From contig CM042009.1 in NCBI GenBank assembly GCA_023525715.1, positions 127,666,645 through 127,730,644 on the forward strand: a stretch of DNA of 64,000 nt, given 5' to 3'. Under the pieces are notes generated by a model, which worked only from the letters and a program-made list of their open reading frames with translations, was not told the DNA's origin and ran no database searches. The translations under genes and the position numbers were made by a program. The stretch comes from Cichorium intybus. Lineage: Eukaryota > Streptophyta > Magnoliopsida > Asterales > Asteraceae. Positions 1 to 10,864 of this stretch are shown piece after piece. Each line of letters starts with the position of its first letter. Within the stretch, counting starts at the first letter, position 1.

Positions 1-1300
1 AGAAGTAATTATAGTGCGACTTTTAGATGAATCGAGTTTGATACCTTCCATTCTTGTCTTGTAGGAAGGAGATGTTTTGTTATGACTTGGAGGTGAGACT
101 AAGGACTTGAGCTAGCACTCAACTAAGATGATTTGATGGATGGGATGATGTCTAGGAGCACCTACCAAATGCATCAACCGTGTGTGGAGTTAGTGTTGAC
201 TCGTCAGTTGACCTTGGGTGAGTTTAACGATAGTACACATCCTTCCAACTATCTTTTGTGTGTGTTGTCAATTACTTTTCATGCATGATATTATGTGCAA
301 TATGTTATATGATTACTACTTGTGCATTGCATGAAAATGAGTTTCTAAAGATGTTTTCAAATAAAGATAATGATGATGTTTTGAAAGATGTTTTGAGCAT
401 CCTATTTGTGCATTGCATTGCATATAGGATGAGATTGACCGAGTGAACCTTATGATGACCTTAAAGATGTTTAATGATGTTTGGCTGAAATAGCCACCTT
501 TATGATGTTATACCCATGTAGAGGCCTTTTGGGCTAGATAGCCACCCTCAACGATGTCTTGGGATTGTTTCCGACAATAGGAAACCGCATGAGGGAGTTG
601 CTAACCCTCATGGGACTAGTGTGATGGCCACTAGTTCTAGTTTAACATATACAGGGATCGAGTGATATGCTTTGTGCATGTCATTTGTGAACTTAGGTAG
701 GTGCCATTGAGGTGAGTTGGACTTTTATGAGATGGACGTGGGTTTGGGATAGTTACATCATGCATTGCATTTGCATATCATAGTTATCTATTTTGAGTAA
801 ATCCTTATGATGTTTTAAATAACTTTTGAAGTGTGTTTCAAAACTATTTTTGGGGGTTTGTCCCGAGTGTGGTAGTTCACTGCCCACTCGAAATGGGTCA
901 ACCTCGGGTAAGCTCAGTAGGCATTTCAATTGCCTAACTTATTTTGATGTGTACTCAGGTTGAGGAGTTTAGATGACTTTAGAAGAGCCGGACGTTTAGA
1001 AGGCCACGGTTTGTGTGGTTTCATTTAAGCTGTGTAATGGTATTTGAATTGTTACAACCTCGCTACTTTATAAACTAAAATGTTTTATCTAAAATAGGAC
1101 TAAACGATGCTTTCCGCAACTTAAACCTAAATTATTTCTCATTAAACCCCATGTGTTTTAAAAATGGTTTTGAAAGAAAATGACTTATTTGAAGATGTTG
1201 AAATTGAAGTTTTCACTAAAGGATGATTTTTGGAACAATGATGATAAACCATGGGTTAAAATGATGTTTTATGAAAAGCCTTAAGCGAGGGTGTTTCACA
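1..1300 (+). mobile_element. Partial Ty3/gypsy-type LTR (left end outside window)
   Basis: There is no coding frame of note. The stretch ends in GGGTGTTTCACA at 1289-1300, close to the GGGTGTTACA end of other long LTRs in this window (10870-12861 and 31042-32994). Its right half has the same layout as those LTRs read in reverse. It stops abruptly at 1300, where the 3' end of a copia element begins, so it is probably a solo or truncated LTR that inserted there. The LTR assignment rests on the terminus and on similarity to other long LTRs here. The left border is not visible. Confidence 0.55.
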
Positions 1301-1483
1301 ACCAGTACCGAAGATAAAGTTGTCGCTGCAAATGTGCTGAATTTTATCAACATCTATATCCGTCACCTGCTAAGGGGGAGGTTGTCATGATAAGGGGGAG
1401 ATTGTTGAAATTTTCTACAGTGTTTAACTGAAGCCTAAGAGAAGCCTGAAGTCTAAATGAAAGCATTAAACCAAGGGGGAGAT
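1301..1483 (+). mobile_element. Copia internal 3' remnant with three polypurine tracts
   Basis: This short remnant ends in the polypurine tract AAGGGGGAGATTG directly before an LTR that starts TGTTGGG. Two earlier copies of the same tract occur at about 1371-1385 and 1392-1405. Multiple AAGGGGGAG tracts before the 3' LTR are typical of some plant copia lineages. The coding part is missing, cut off by the LTR that ends at 1300. Confidence 0.7.
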
Positions 1484-1866
1484 TGTTGGGATAAATTTAT
1501 TTGGTTTAATCTTTGCATTTTAGAAGGTCTATAATAGAAAATATCAAATTTAAGGGTTGTTTTGGGTTTTTCGGTTGAGGACCGAAATACCTTTCGGTTT
1601 TTCGGTCTGGCTCTTTGGTTTTCGGCCATGGGTTGGTTTTTCGGTCTGGTGGTGTGAGTATATAATGGTGTCTTGTGCTCTCTTTACTAGGTTGGTTGTT
1701 TTGGAGCATTGTTCTAGCATAGAAGAAACTCTCTTTGTTCAAGCAACTACATTCTTATGTACTAGTCGATTTATCATTATAATCGAGTGCATTGAAGGAT
1801 TTCTATTGTGTTCTTATTGATTTGATTGATACCTTGTGAAGATCTAGGATTAATTTGGGACCTACA
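1484..1866 (+). mobile_element. Copia 3' LTR (383 bp)
   Basis: It starts TGTTGGGATAAA immediately after the polypurine tract and ends GGGACCTACA, giving TG...CA ends. A TATA box (GTATATAATGG) lies at about 1657-1667, as expected for the LTR promoter. The U3 part contains imperfect tandem copies of a TTTTTCGGTCTGG-like unit (about 1570-1650). The matching 5' LTR is not in the window, so the right border at 1866 is inferred from the CA end. Confidence 0.6.
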
Positions 1867-2301
1867 CATGTTCCTGATTTTCTGTTTTAGCGAAGTGATG
1901 TTTTGTTTATGATGCAGTTTTAAACTTATTACTCGTATTTTAAACTTTTTATAACTTGTGAACATATAGATGTAAATGTATTTTCATTATTTAAAGTTAT
2001 AACTATTTTATTTGGGTAGAATATTTCGATCTCACTCCGAGTTTACGATTAAAATTTTGAAAAATAAAAAATAATCATAAATGAGATGTTGATACTGCCA
2101 ATCTTGCCGAGTTTACAATTATAATCTTAAAAAAATAAAAATAATCATAAATGAGATACTGATATTAACAATCTTGAATAGGGCATAATTAAAATCATGT
2201 AACTACTTTACAAAACAATACATCTACTTACCATTTAAAAATTTATTATTTGTGATGAAATTAGAATATTAATTGATGATCTTATTAATATATCTATTAT
2301 T
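1867..2301. other. AT-rich spacer, nothing recognised
   Basis: I see no coding frame and no repeat termini here. Two short stretches (2040-2090 and 2100-2160) are near copies of each other and share GAGTTTACRATTA and AATAATCATAAATGAGAT, so a local duplication of about 70 bp is likely. Confidence 0.4.
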
Positions 2302-2590
2302 AACAAATTGTTACTAGCATGTGATCTCCAGCCTAGCTGGGTGTGATGCGTCGGGTTTGTACCCATGTGGGCTGCAGGTTGTGAGTTCGATTCCTTTAGG
2401 GATCGTGGCATTAGCGTAATTTTACTCACACCACTCAAGGGCACACGTGGAGATTTTTCCCTGGAAATCCCTATGGGGGCTGGGTTTGCCCGCTTAAGCG
2501 GAGCTCGAACCCGGGGTGCTCGCTGAAACATTGCGAGTAGGCTTCCGTTGAATCATTTGCCGTTTCCAAAAAAAAAACAAATTGTTACTA
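2302..2590 (+). mobile_element. tRNA-derived SINE with 15-bp target duplication
   Basis: The body (about 2317-2575) starts with a tRNA-like head. An A-box-like TAGCTGGGTGTG lies at about 2334 and a B box, GAGTTCGATTCC, at 2383-2394. It ends in an A tract (about 2568-2577). The 15-bp sequence AACAAATTGTTACTA occurs on both sides (2302-2316 and 2576-2590), which is a perfect target-site duplication. This combination of Pol III boxes, A tail and long direct repeats is diagnostic of a SINE. Its orientation is plus. The intact duplication suggests a fairly recent insertion. Confidence 0.9.
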
Positions 2591-2773
2591 AGAATAAATA
2601 AATTAAGAAAAATCTTTAAAAAAAAATCTCTATAGTCTAGGCTCATTGACAATAAAGTCATGATCTAATTCTTTGTATAGATAGTTACAAAAGGGGACAA
2701 GATATCGACAATTATGTACAAATTTTAGATTTTAGCCGATAATTTTTAGAATGGTCATGATATATTGGGTTTA

Positions 2774-2802
2774 CTAGTTGTAACACCCGTGTATTACACG
2801 GG
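2774..2802 (-). mobile_element. Helitron 3' terminus (minus strand)
   Basis: Read on the minus strand, the sequence forms a perfect hairpin, CCCGTGT-AAT-ACACGGG (2786-2802). It is followed 8 nt later by CTAG (2774-2777) and a flanking T (2773). A hairpin followed by CTRR at an A^T site is the Helitron 3' signature. The element would extend rightwards from 2774. Its 5' TC end was not found, so the full length is unknown. Confidence 0.65.
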
Positions 2803-3800
2803 ATGACATAAATAAAACGTATTTAACGAAAATATAAATATTAATTATTTTAAAAACCAAATTTTCATAAGATATGAGAAATATGGTGAAACACAATTCG
2901 AATTCTCATACCCGTAATTTTAGATATTAAAAACAACAATTTAAATTCTCATACCTTAATTTTTGTAATTGTAATAGATTCTAATAAGTTCAAAATTCGT
3001 AATTTTAGTAATTCAATAAATTGTAATAAATTTGAAAAGAAACTGAAACTTTTATACTAATCGTAACTGAAAGAGTAAAGCAAGCCAGCACACAATGCAT
3101 AACAAACTGAAACCGATCTTTTTGGAGTCACCCTTAACTGTCAAACAAATTATTATTTTTTTAAGAATTTCAAAACTATGAGAAAATGACATGTGGCCAA
3201 ATCAATGTCGTGATGACAAGTGTACTCTAGATCTTTATTTATTAGGATAAGATAAGATTCGATTTTATATATTCATCTTCTATATCGTATCATATTCTCC
3301 GTTATTCAACTTCTGAATAAGAACTTAAGTTATGCTAATAACATAAAAATATTTGTTATACATTATTAAAAAACACACCCATATTTTTAAAAGCAACAAT
3401 TAATAGTTTTATAAAAATGATTTAAAACAAAGTTTTGATATACATACACATTTGGTTTGCTATGCAAATGCATATAAAAAGTTATTTTTTTATATTAATG
3501 TGATTATTGATATATTTATTTTTTTGTCATCAATATAAACTATATATTTATTTAAAATGTAAATGGTGAACTATTTAAAAAGTAACTCTACATATCTGGC
3601 TATATAAATAAAGGTTCCTAATTTATTTCTTTAGTTATGAATTATTAAATACATACATTAAATACATTCAATTCAAACAATTTTTTTAAAAAAATTCAAA
3701 ATTATGAGAAAATGACATGTTGCAAAATCAAGGAGAAGATGACATGTGGCTTTAAGTTACTTATTTATTAGGATAGGATTAACGATACAACTATGACTTT
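2803..3800. repeat. AT-rich Helitron-type interior with a direct repeat
   Basis: Two related blocks, about 3163-3260 and 3690-3780, share ATGAGAAAATGACATGT, a GGCCAAATCA/TGCAAAATCA stretch and TTATTTATTAGGATA. This looks like two nested members of one non-autonomous family, or an internal duplication. No coding potential is visible. Confidence 0.4.
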
Positions 3801-4870
3801 TTCAACTGGAAATGATAGAGAATATTATCATGTTCTCTCTTTAAGGTATTATATTATTATAATATTATTGTATTCTTTTTCTTTGAAAATTGGTATTGTC
3901 TTAGTAAGATTTTATTTTTCACAAAGAAAATATAGTAATATCATAGTAAGATAATATTGCATATCACACACAAAATACAATAACATAAATACTCTTTGTT
4001 GAATAAGGACATTACACTAATATTATAGTAAGACAATACTATATGCATATATTTGTCTAAAATATCCAGTTTTATTGCTTATACGCCAATATTATAGATT
4101 TTTCTAAAAATTACAAATTAAAATCCTAAGTATGTAAATGATTACGGATTTATTATTTTTAAATAATTCTGTTTTTTTGTTTTCGGCAATTTAAAGAAAA
4201 TCATAAAATTTTCATTAACTACCCCAAGTTATAAAGATTTTTCTAAAATTTTAAATAGATTTATTGTTTACATCATGAAAAATATCACAATAATCATCAA
4301 CAATATTTTTGGTACTTGAATTGAATTTTTATTTATTAAATTATACTGCAGTAATTTAAAAATTAAATACTGAAATTACTGTCTTCGGGTTTTATAAATT
4401 CAAGATTAAAAAAATCAAATAGAGACAAAACTGTCTAGAACATAGATAAGATGTTGACCTTAATAAATAGAAAACAATAAAGCTTGATGCCTGAAGTGAC
4501 CGGCGGCTGTGGCCGACTGATGTTTGAGCGTGTAATCCGTGGGATTGCGTCGGCCTTTGTGGACAAAAGAACAACTAAATATGTATCATAAAAAAAGTAA
4601 GGAGTTAAGATGGGCCATCCGTATCTACACACCCAGGAGCTCAACTGGCAATGTTAAATAAAAACACATGGTTTTTTGAGCAATGCAAGTGACAAAGTTG
4701 ACAACTCGTACGACCGTGTGGCACAGCATGTCAATCAAAAAGGAATTGGAAGTGCTTCTCTAAAGGTTAACATTAATCAGAAAATTATAAATATTTTACG
4801 ATCGTGTTTGTAATATTAACGTTATTGACATTTTAGTATAATCAGTATTACTATCGAGACAAACTGAGTT
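3801..4870. other. AT-rich, nothing recognised
   Basis: There are only short random frames and no repeat termini. A slightly GC-richer patch (4490-4640) gives two short minus-strand frames that do not resemble a known protein. Confidence 0.35.
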
Positions 4871-5460
4871 TAGTTTATGTTTCAAGATTGGAGGTGCGGG
4901 TGCACATTTGAACCCATAAACGTAGACTCGGAAATACGGGGGTCCGGAGACAGCACCCCTCGAGGCAGGGTTCCAGGGGCAACACCTCTAGCGGGGTCCA
5001 AGGATGGCCGCCCTTGTGGGGTGCGGTGCAACGCCTCGACCCGAAACCGATTTTTTATAGAGAAAAATGAATTCATCATTATTTTTCCGAATAAAACCCA
5101 AGGGTTGCGACTTTTCGTTTGAGACCCGTTTTCCCCTTTGAAAAACCGTCATTTTCCTCATATATAAAGAATAGATGTTGCTAGAAGTTGAGATATATAG
5201 AAAAACTTAAAGGAAACTACTACTTCTTCTTCTGTTTCTGAGAAAACAAGACTTGAATGTATTTCTAATGTGTTGGATCATCAATTTAGCCTGAAATCAA
5301 TATCATCTTACATTCTTAGATTACCTCAAATCTGATTTGGTGATACCTCAGGCAATAGGGTCGAAATTATAGATTTTGAAAAATATTTCTATACACGATC
5401 TATTAAACTATCTGAGAATCTTATTGATATTATAATCCTTTATTTCTAACACGGTGATTG
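4871..5460 (+). mobile_element. LTR-like fragment (unassigned)
   Basis: A GC-rich block (4890-5050) with repeated CCCCTCGAGGCAGGG / CCAGGGGCAACACC motifs is followed by a TATA-like CATATATAAAGA at about 5158. A pyrimidine-rich leader and an end at about 5450 (TTTCTAACA) come next. The order GC-rich U3, TATA box, short R/U5 and ACA end suggests an LTR. No partner LTR, primer-binding site or target duplication was found, so this is a weak inference. Confidence 0.3.
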
Positions 5461-6772
5461 AACGAATGTTGAAGTGACTTATACAATTGTAAATATTTCA
5501 TTTTACTTTTAATAGAGTAATTGATCTTGATTATTGCTTGATGTGCACCCATGTGTCAGCGCTGGATGAATTAGTAATCTATTGCTTTCTCGATGTCTCC
5601 GTTCCACGAATAACGCTATACGCAAAAGCAATTAACTATTTAGTCACATGCCAGTTGAGTGATTATGTTAATCGTATAGAAGTGAGAAAATATCAAAATG
5701 TCTTATTGATGTCTCTAGTGTCTTCGAGCTTACCTGTTTAAAAAACCAACGTATGTCCTTTTACAATTCAAATGAATATTCGTTTTCCTCCCTTAGTGGA
5801 ATTTCTTCTTATCCTAAAAAAAATAAAATTAAATGTTTGTTCTTATGTCGAGTAATGACCATTATCCAATATAAAAATACCGAATAATACAAGGAGATGA
5901 CCTGAACAAGAAAGTCCAAATATAAAAACTGCAGCCCTTACAAGTCGAACTGAGTTGGGAGTTTTGTCATCATAGTCGTCAATTATAAATAATAATTCAA
6001 TTAACAAATTCGTCAATATATAAGTCATAATTACCACTTCTACTAAACATATATTTCACACTTTTAATATAATTATCGGTCAATAGTATATATACAGTCA
6101 ATGTATAACATCTTACTTTCAAATCAATTTATGAAAGCATGTTTTGAATTTCTTTCTAAAATTTTCAATATATATATTATATGCAATCGTTGTATATCAT
6201 CCTAATTTCAAAACGCTGTATTTATATCCTTAAAATATTAAATAAAATCATCTATCACTTATAGTATTGTTTTAAATACTATTTTTCAAAGAAACTATGG
6301 TTATGTCGGCGTCATATCATTAAAGACTCGCACATTGCCATATTACATCAGATGGCAAGCGGGTTAACCAGTAAAATGATCAAAATTGCAACAAATTAGA
6401 AAACTTAGTAACGTAATTACCAAAAAAAATAAACATAGTGCCGAAATAGAAATTTTATGTAAACTTAGTTACTTTTATGCAATTTACCTTAGAAACAATA
6501 TTAATTTATTTTCAAGAGGAGATAGTTGTTTCGCACAACATTTCGCAAAAATATAGTCTCTCAAATAGATTAGTATTAAAAAATAATTATATCATATATT
6601 TAATGATAAAAATAAAATAAACTTCATTTTATTTGTTCATATCTCTTTCTCTTTGGGTACATTTGGTATGAAGAAATAAAATTGAGACAAAGAATGAAAA
6701 TGGAGAAAAAGATAATTAAACTGGAGAAAAAGAACTGATTCCACTATTTGGTATCATAGATAATTCACTCGA
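5461..6772. other. AT-rich, nothing recognised
   Basis: The short frames have no recognisable protein similarity, and no termini or RNA genes are visible. Confidence 0.35.
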
Positions 6773-6935
6773 GATATATATATATATATATGAGAATCAA
6801 TGCTCTTTTGGTGGTGACGGTGGATAGTGGCAGTGGTGGTAGGTGGAGGTGTCGATGGGTGGTTTTGATGGTGGTGTATGGTGGGTAGTGACGGTGGTAG
6901 TGGGTGGTGGTGAGTGGTGGTAGTGGTGGTGGTGA
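6773..6935. repeat. Short (TA)n followed by GGT/GTGG-rich minisatellite
   Basis: About 19 bp of TA repeat (6773-6791) is followed by a G-rich strand of imperfect GGT and GGTGGTGA units up to about 6935. The composition is the reverse complement of the CCA-rich block at 22516-22985. Frames through it are low-complexity artefacts. Confidence 0.6.
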
Positions 6936-7935
6936 GCGGTCAATGACTATTCATGATTCTATAATTGAATCAATTCCATACTGGTTCCAAGGAATGTTAT
7001 GGTAAAACTTCGTTTAAAACGATGTGGTAGAAAGCAATGTGCGACTTGAAGGACACGATCCAGTGTGGATTCTTATTCTTACATCCACCATTTTATTTTA
7101 TATAGGAATGAAGGTGTTATTGGCTCGACGTCGTTTGTTCTATTCTACTAGAACCCTTTTTTTTATTGGGTTGTAATGTAAATAGTGCATGATGGAGCTC
7201 GAGCAGAAAGTAGTGATTAACTTCTCATATATCTTCGATATAGAAATCAAAAGGATCCGATTCGAGCAAATTTCCAATTAAAAAAATTGTTAGAACGGCA
7301 AAAACTTTTTCGATCCACAGTGTATCGCGCACGAATCAACCATCATTATGATTATTTGATAGAAAGGAGTAGGATTTAGTGGGTGGGTGTGTATTTAGCC
7401 GTTCAAAAAAGGGGTGGTATGTTGCTACCATTTTGAAATGATTAAAAATCACCGAAGTAATGTCTAAACCCAATGATTTAAAACAAAGATAAAGGATCCC
7501 AAAACAAGGAAACACCGCTTCAATTGTCTCACATATCCGAATAGAGAATCCAAATAGATTTTCAACGAGACAAAGGGGGGTTAAAGACCACACAATAAAA
7601 AATATCTTAATTTTCTTTAATATATTTGAGAATGATTGAACTTGAGTTATGAGTACAAATGATTTTTATTTTTCAGGAAAGAAGCTAAATAAAAATGACT
7701 ATGAGTTAAATTATAGGCTAATTTCTTTTATGGATTCCTTTACTATTTATTATAATTTTATCCATAGACAAAACAACGAATCATTTTTTCTCGAGCCGTA
7801 CGAGGAGAAAACTTCATATACGGTTCTAGGGGGTTCTTTTTCATCTACATCTATCCCGATGAGTCGTCTATCGAATCGTTGCAATTGATGTTCGATCCTG
7901 AAGCGAAGGAAGATATATTCGGAAAGTAGGTCCCT
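6936..7935 (+). pseudogene. rps16: Plastid rps16 (ribosomal protein S16), nuclear copy
   Basis: Exon 1 is recognisable at 6999-7038 (ATGGTAAAACTTCG..., 40 nt, encoding MVKLRLKRCGRKQ) and is followed by the group II intron start GTGCGACTTGAAGG. Exon 2 starts at about 7868 and reads as the YRIVAIDVRS region, but a TGA now interrupts it after VRS. Homology stops near 7930 in mid-exon, well short of the usual 70-80 codons. In the plastome rps16 lies upstream of trnK-UUU on the same strand, and that order is kept here. The truncation and nonsense codon show this is a dead nuclear insertion. Confidence 0.88.
7793..7827 (+). ncRNA. Group II intron domain V of the rps16 copy
   Basis: GAGCCGTACGAGG... 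through ...ACGGTTCT forms the compact domain V hairpin of plant group II introns: the GAGCCGTA arm pairs with the TACGGTTC arm. It lies about 40 nt before the degraded exon 2, as expected. In nuclear context it is presumably non-functional. Confidence 0.75.
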
Positions 7936-8684
7936 AAAACTTTGGTACGAAGGGGGTAGGCTCATTTCGGTCGCTTCCGGTACGACGTACCAAAGTCAAT
8001 GGTACAGTGTACCAAATTCATATATACAATTTACTAATAATTCTAATACTTAATACTCAAAAAAATAAATTTATGCTTTCCATAGAATTCGCTTAAAACA
8101 TCACTCATAAATGATAAAAACTCATAAAAACAGACATAAAGTTTGATAAAAAAAAAACGGGATTGTTATTTGGGATTGGGAGTAATTGTAATCGGGAATT
8201 AGGATTGTTAATTGAGTGATGATTGCAATTGCAGATTGCAAACACTTAAATAGGGTGAAACGTGAAGTTCGTATTCATTGATTTCAATCACGCATTCAAT
8301 TCAATCGGGATTACAATTACACAATGTGAATTCGTATTCAATTTTGCAATTCAATTAAATCTTCAATTTCAATCGGTACGTATTCAATTGATCAATTGAA
8401 TCTTCAATCCATAGTCAATCGGTACAAAGAATAAGAGATTAGAAGTCGACGAGTCCTTGATTTCCCGCTTTTGACAAAAACGCGTACCGATTATATAAAG
8501 AATCGTTGCAGTTATAAATACAGTGCGAGAATTGTTGCCCTCCGAAACCGATACGAACATCATCCTGATACGCGTATCCTTCAGCGATTGGATCGTCGGG
8601 GTACCGCGATCCGGAATGGGAACGGCTGGAACGGAAATCGTGGCCTGGGTAGCGATCCGTGTGACTATGGTCTAGCATTTTTTA
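7936..8684. other. Non-plastid DNA between the two plastid segments
   Basis: This stretch does not read as the rps16-trnK spacer. It contains repeated GGTACGACGTACC / GGTACAGTGTACC and CGGTACGTATTC motifs (7960-8020 and 8375-8430) and many CAATTCAAT units (8200-8420). A GC-richer tail (8460-8670) gives short frames on both strands with no recognisable product. It is either a later insertion or filler DNA at a join. No target duplication was seen. Confidence 0.45.
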
Positions 8685-8863
8685 CATTTCTTTATTTATT
8701 TTAATTGGAAAATTTTTTATTCTTCCATCTGATTTAGTCATTTTTATGTTCCAAATAGATTATAATTTTTATTTTAGATTTTTTTATTTCGTACTTTAAT
8801 ACTTTGATTTCATTATTTTGTTTTATTCTGATTGTACTCACATACCATACCCTTTTTTCATTT

Positions 8864-8900
8864 GGGTTGCTAACTCAACGGTAGAGTACTCGTCTTTTAA
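8864..8900 (+). pseudogene. trnK-UUU: trnK-UUU 5' exon, nuclear plastid copy
   Basis: The 37-nt exon begins GGGTTGCTAACTCAACGG and ends at CTTTTAA, where the group II intron starts (GTGCGGCTAGG). A base next to the anticodon region is changed (CGT where plastid trnK normally has CGG). The 3' exon is absent from the window, so no tRNA can be made. Confidence 0.85.
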
Positions 8901-9629
8901 GTGCGGCTAGGATCTTTTACACATTAGATGAAGCACGGGATTCGTCTATACCATCGGTAAATTTTGGAAGACCACGATTGATCCTGAAAGGGAATGAATG
9001 GGAAAAATAGTATGTCGTATCAATTAAGAGTTCTGAGAATAGTTTATTCCGGATCGGTACAAAACTTTCTTTAAATTAGTGAAAGGGAGCAAACCGAAGT
9101 CAATTTTAAGTTGGGTCGAATTAATAAATGGATAGGGCCCCGCGACTTCAACTAATTTCATTTTGATTATAGGGAAAGAAAAAGCAACGAGCTTCCATTC
9201 TTAATTTGAATAATTACCCAATCTAATTAGACGGTAAAAAAATATTAATGCCCAATACATGAAGGGTTTCTCCCAGGAATGTATTCTTTATTTTTTAATT
9301 AATCCTAAAAATTACCATTCTCCATTACATAATGGAGATGTGTGTATAAGAAACAATATATTGATAAAAATTTTCAAAAATCAAAAGAGCGATTGGGTTG
9401 AAAAAAAAGGTAAAGGATTTCTAATCATCTGTTATCCTATAATGAAAACGAAATTAAATATTTAAATTTAAATGGAAAAAGAGAGGATAGAGAATCTGTT
9501 GATAATTTTACCTGTATCCGAGGTATCTATTCAATTTGTACTATAATACATTGTTTTGACTATATCGCATTATGTATCATTTAATAACCCCCAAAATCTC
9601 TACCTTTCATTATTTAAATAGAATTTCAA

Positions 9630-9705
9630 ATGGGGAAATTCTAAAGCTATTTAGGGCTAGATAGATATCAACAACACTATTTGTATCCGCTTATTTCACT
9701 AGTAT
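9630..9705 (+). pseudogene. matK: matK 5' fragment (intron maturase)
   Basis: The frame from ATG at 9630 reads MGKF, then a stop, then SYLGLDR, QQH and LYPLI. This is the conserved N-terminus of the trnK intron maturase with codon 5 changed to TAA. Only about 25 of roughly 500 codons remain before plastid similarity ends. It is a non-functional remnant of the plastid insertion. Confidence 0.75.
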
Positions 9706-10864
9706 AAGTGCCATTTCCTTTTTTTCATAACAATGTATTTGAAAATAATGTTCTTTCATCTGATTACATTAAATCATAATGGCGTACTATATGTGTACTA
9801 TATATACACCACTCATGTTCATATCTATATCATGCCTTCATCTAACCTTTGACCTGGTATAGGCTCAACTTTCATGTACATTGCATATAAAGAATCTAAG
9901 ATCTTATCTTTAAGAACTAATTTATGTTATAATATCCTTTTTACATAATATTTCAAAGCTTCGCCATGTTTTAATTACCTTAGTCATAATTAATGACATT
10001 CCAAAGAAAAAAATCCTTCACTCTAGAGGGATTAAAATTTCTATAATATTTTAACTCTTAAAGGTCAAAAATCCACCGGACAATCAATCATAGTGATATA
10101 TGTACAATTACAAATACGTTGTTGAAAATGATTATGACATTGATATTAACTATGTGATAATAATTGTAACACTAAGTTGATATATATAATTACAAGTATT
10201 TTGAGTAATATTACTCAATAAGGTTTATCAGAGGCCTGTGTATTAACTAAATTAAACATAATTATTGATTTAATGTTATTTTTAACTATTGTTATGATTA
10301 ATTAATTTAAAAGTTACTTATTTGACCATATTTTAATTTTGTTCATGATGATTATCTAAATATCAACGATTATTATTGTTTGTTAACAACCACTTATTAT
10401 TATTAAAAAGTTATAGAATACTCTTAAAAACTACTACTTATTATCAAAAAGTTATTAATATTAAAGCATTTGAAAATTTATAAGATATTTTAATAAAATA
10501 ACTATGTGATCGTTATAAAATCTAAATATCCAAATACAATTTTAAAAAAATAGTCCATTTGTTTATTTAATTATGCTAGTTACACTTTTTATTTTACTCT
10601 TTTAACTTGTAACAAAAACCAACATAATCTAACATATATTTGAATAAATAAGTAAAAATATAGTCTCTAAAATTGAGTTGTTTGGTTAGCAAAAAATTAT
10701 TTATCTTGATTTTAGATAACATTTAATTAACATGATAACTTATTTGTTTAATATGATATTTTTAAATTTACGAACAACATAAACATAAATATGTATATTT
10801 ATTTAATAAATTTATTGTAGTTATAATTGAACAATAAACTTACTGATTAAAGTAAGTATATTAT
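9706..10864. other. AT-rich, nothing recognised
   Basis: No coding frames above background and no termini are visible. It contains many short homonucleotide and ATTATTA runs. Confidence 0.35.

Larger units (their letters stand above)
8685..9705 (+). mobile_element. Nuclear plastid DNA: trnK-UUU 5' exon, intron, matK start
   Basis: The sequence follows plastid order on one strand: end of the spacer, trnK 5' exon (8864-8900), trnK group II intron, then the matK start (9630). Similarity is lost near 9705. It is the continuation of the rps16 piece ending at 7935 and probably derives from the same transfer event. Short private frames inside it (e.g. 9259-9465) are not genes. Confidence 0.85.

Noticed and set aside
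2329..2400. Nuclear tRNA gene
   Set aside because: Pol III boxes are present, but no tRNA cloverleaf closes. The A tail and target duplication show a SINE.
4877..5122. 81-codon frame in a GC-rich patch
   Set aside because: An overlapping frame of similar length exists on the other strand, and the patch looks like LTR promoter sequence.
7336..7593. 85-codon minus-strand frame
   Set aside because: It lies inside the plastid rps16 intron copy, antisense to it, with no known product.
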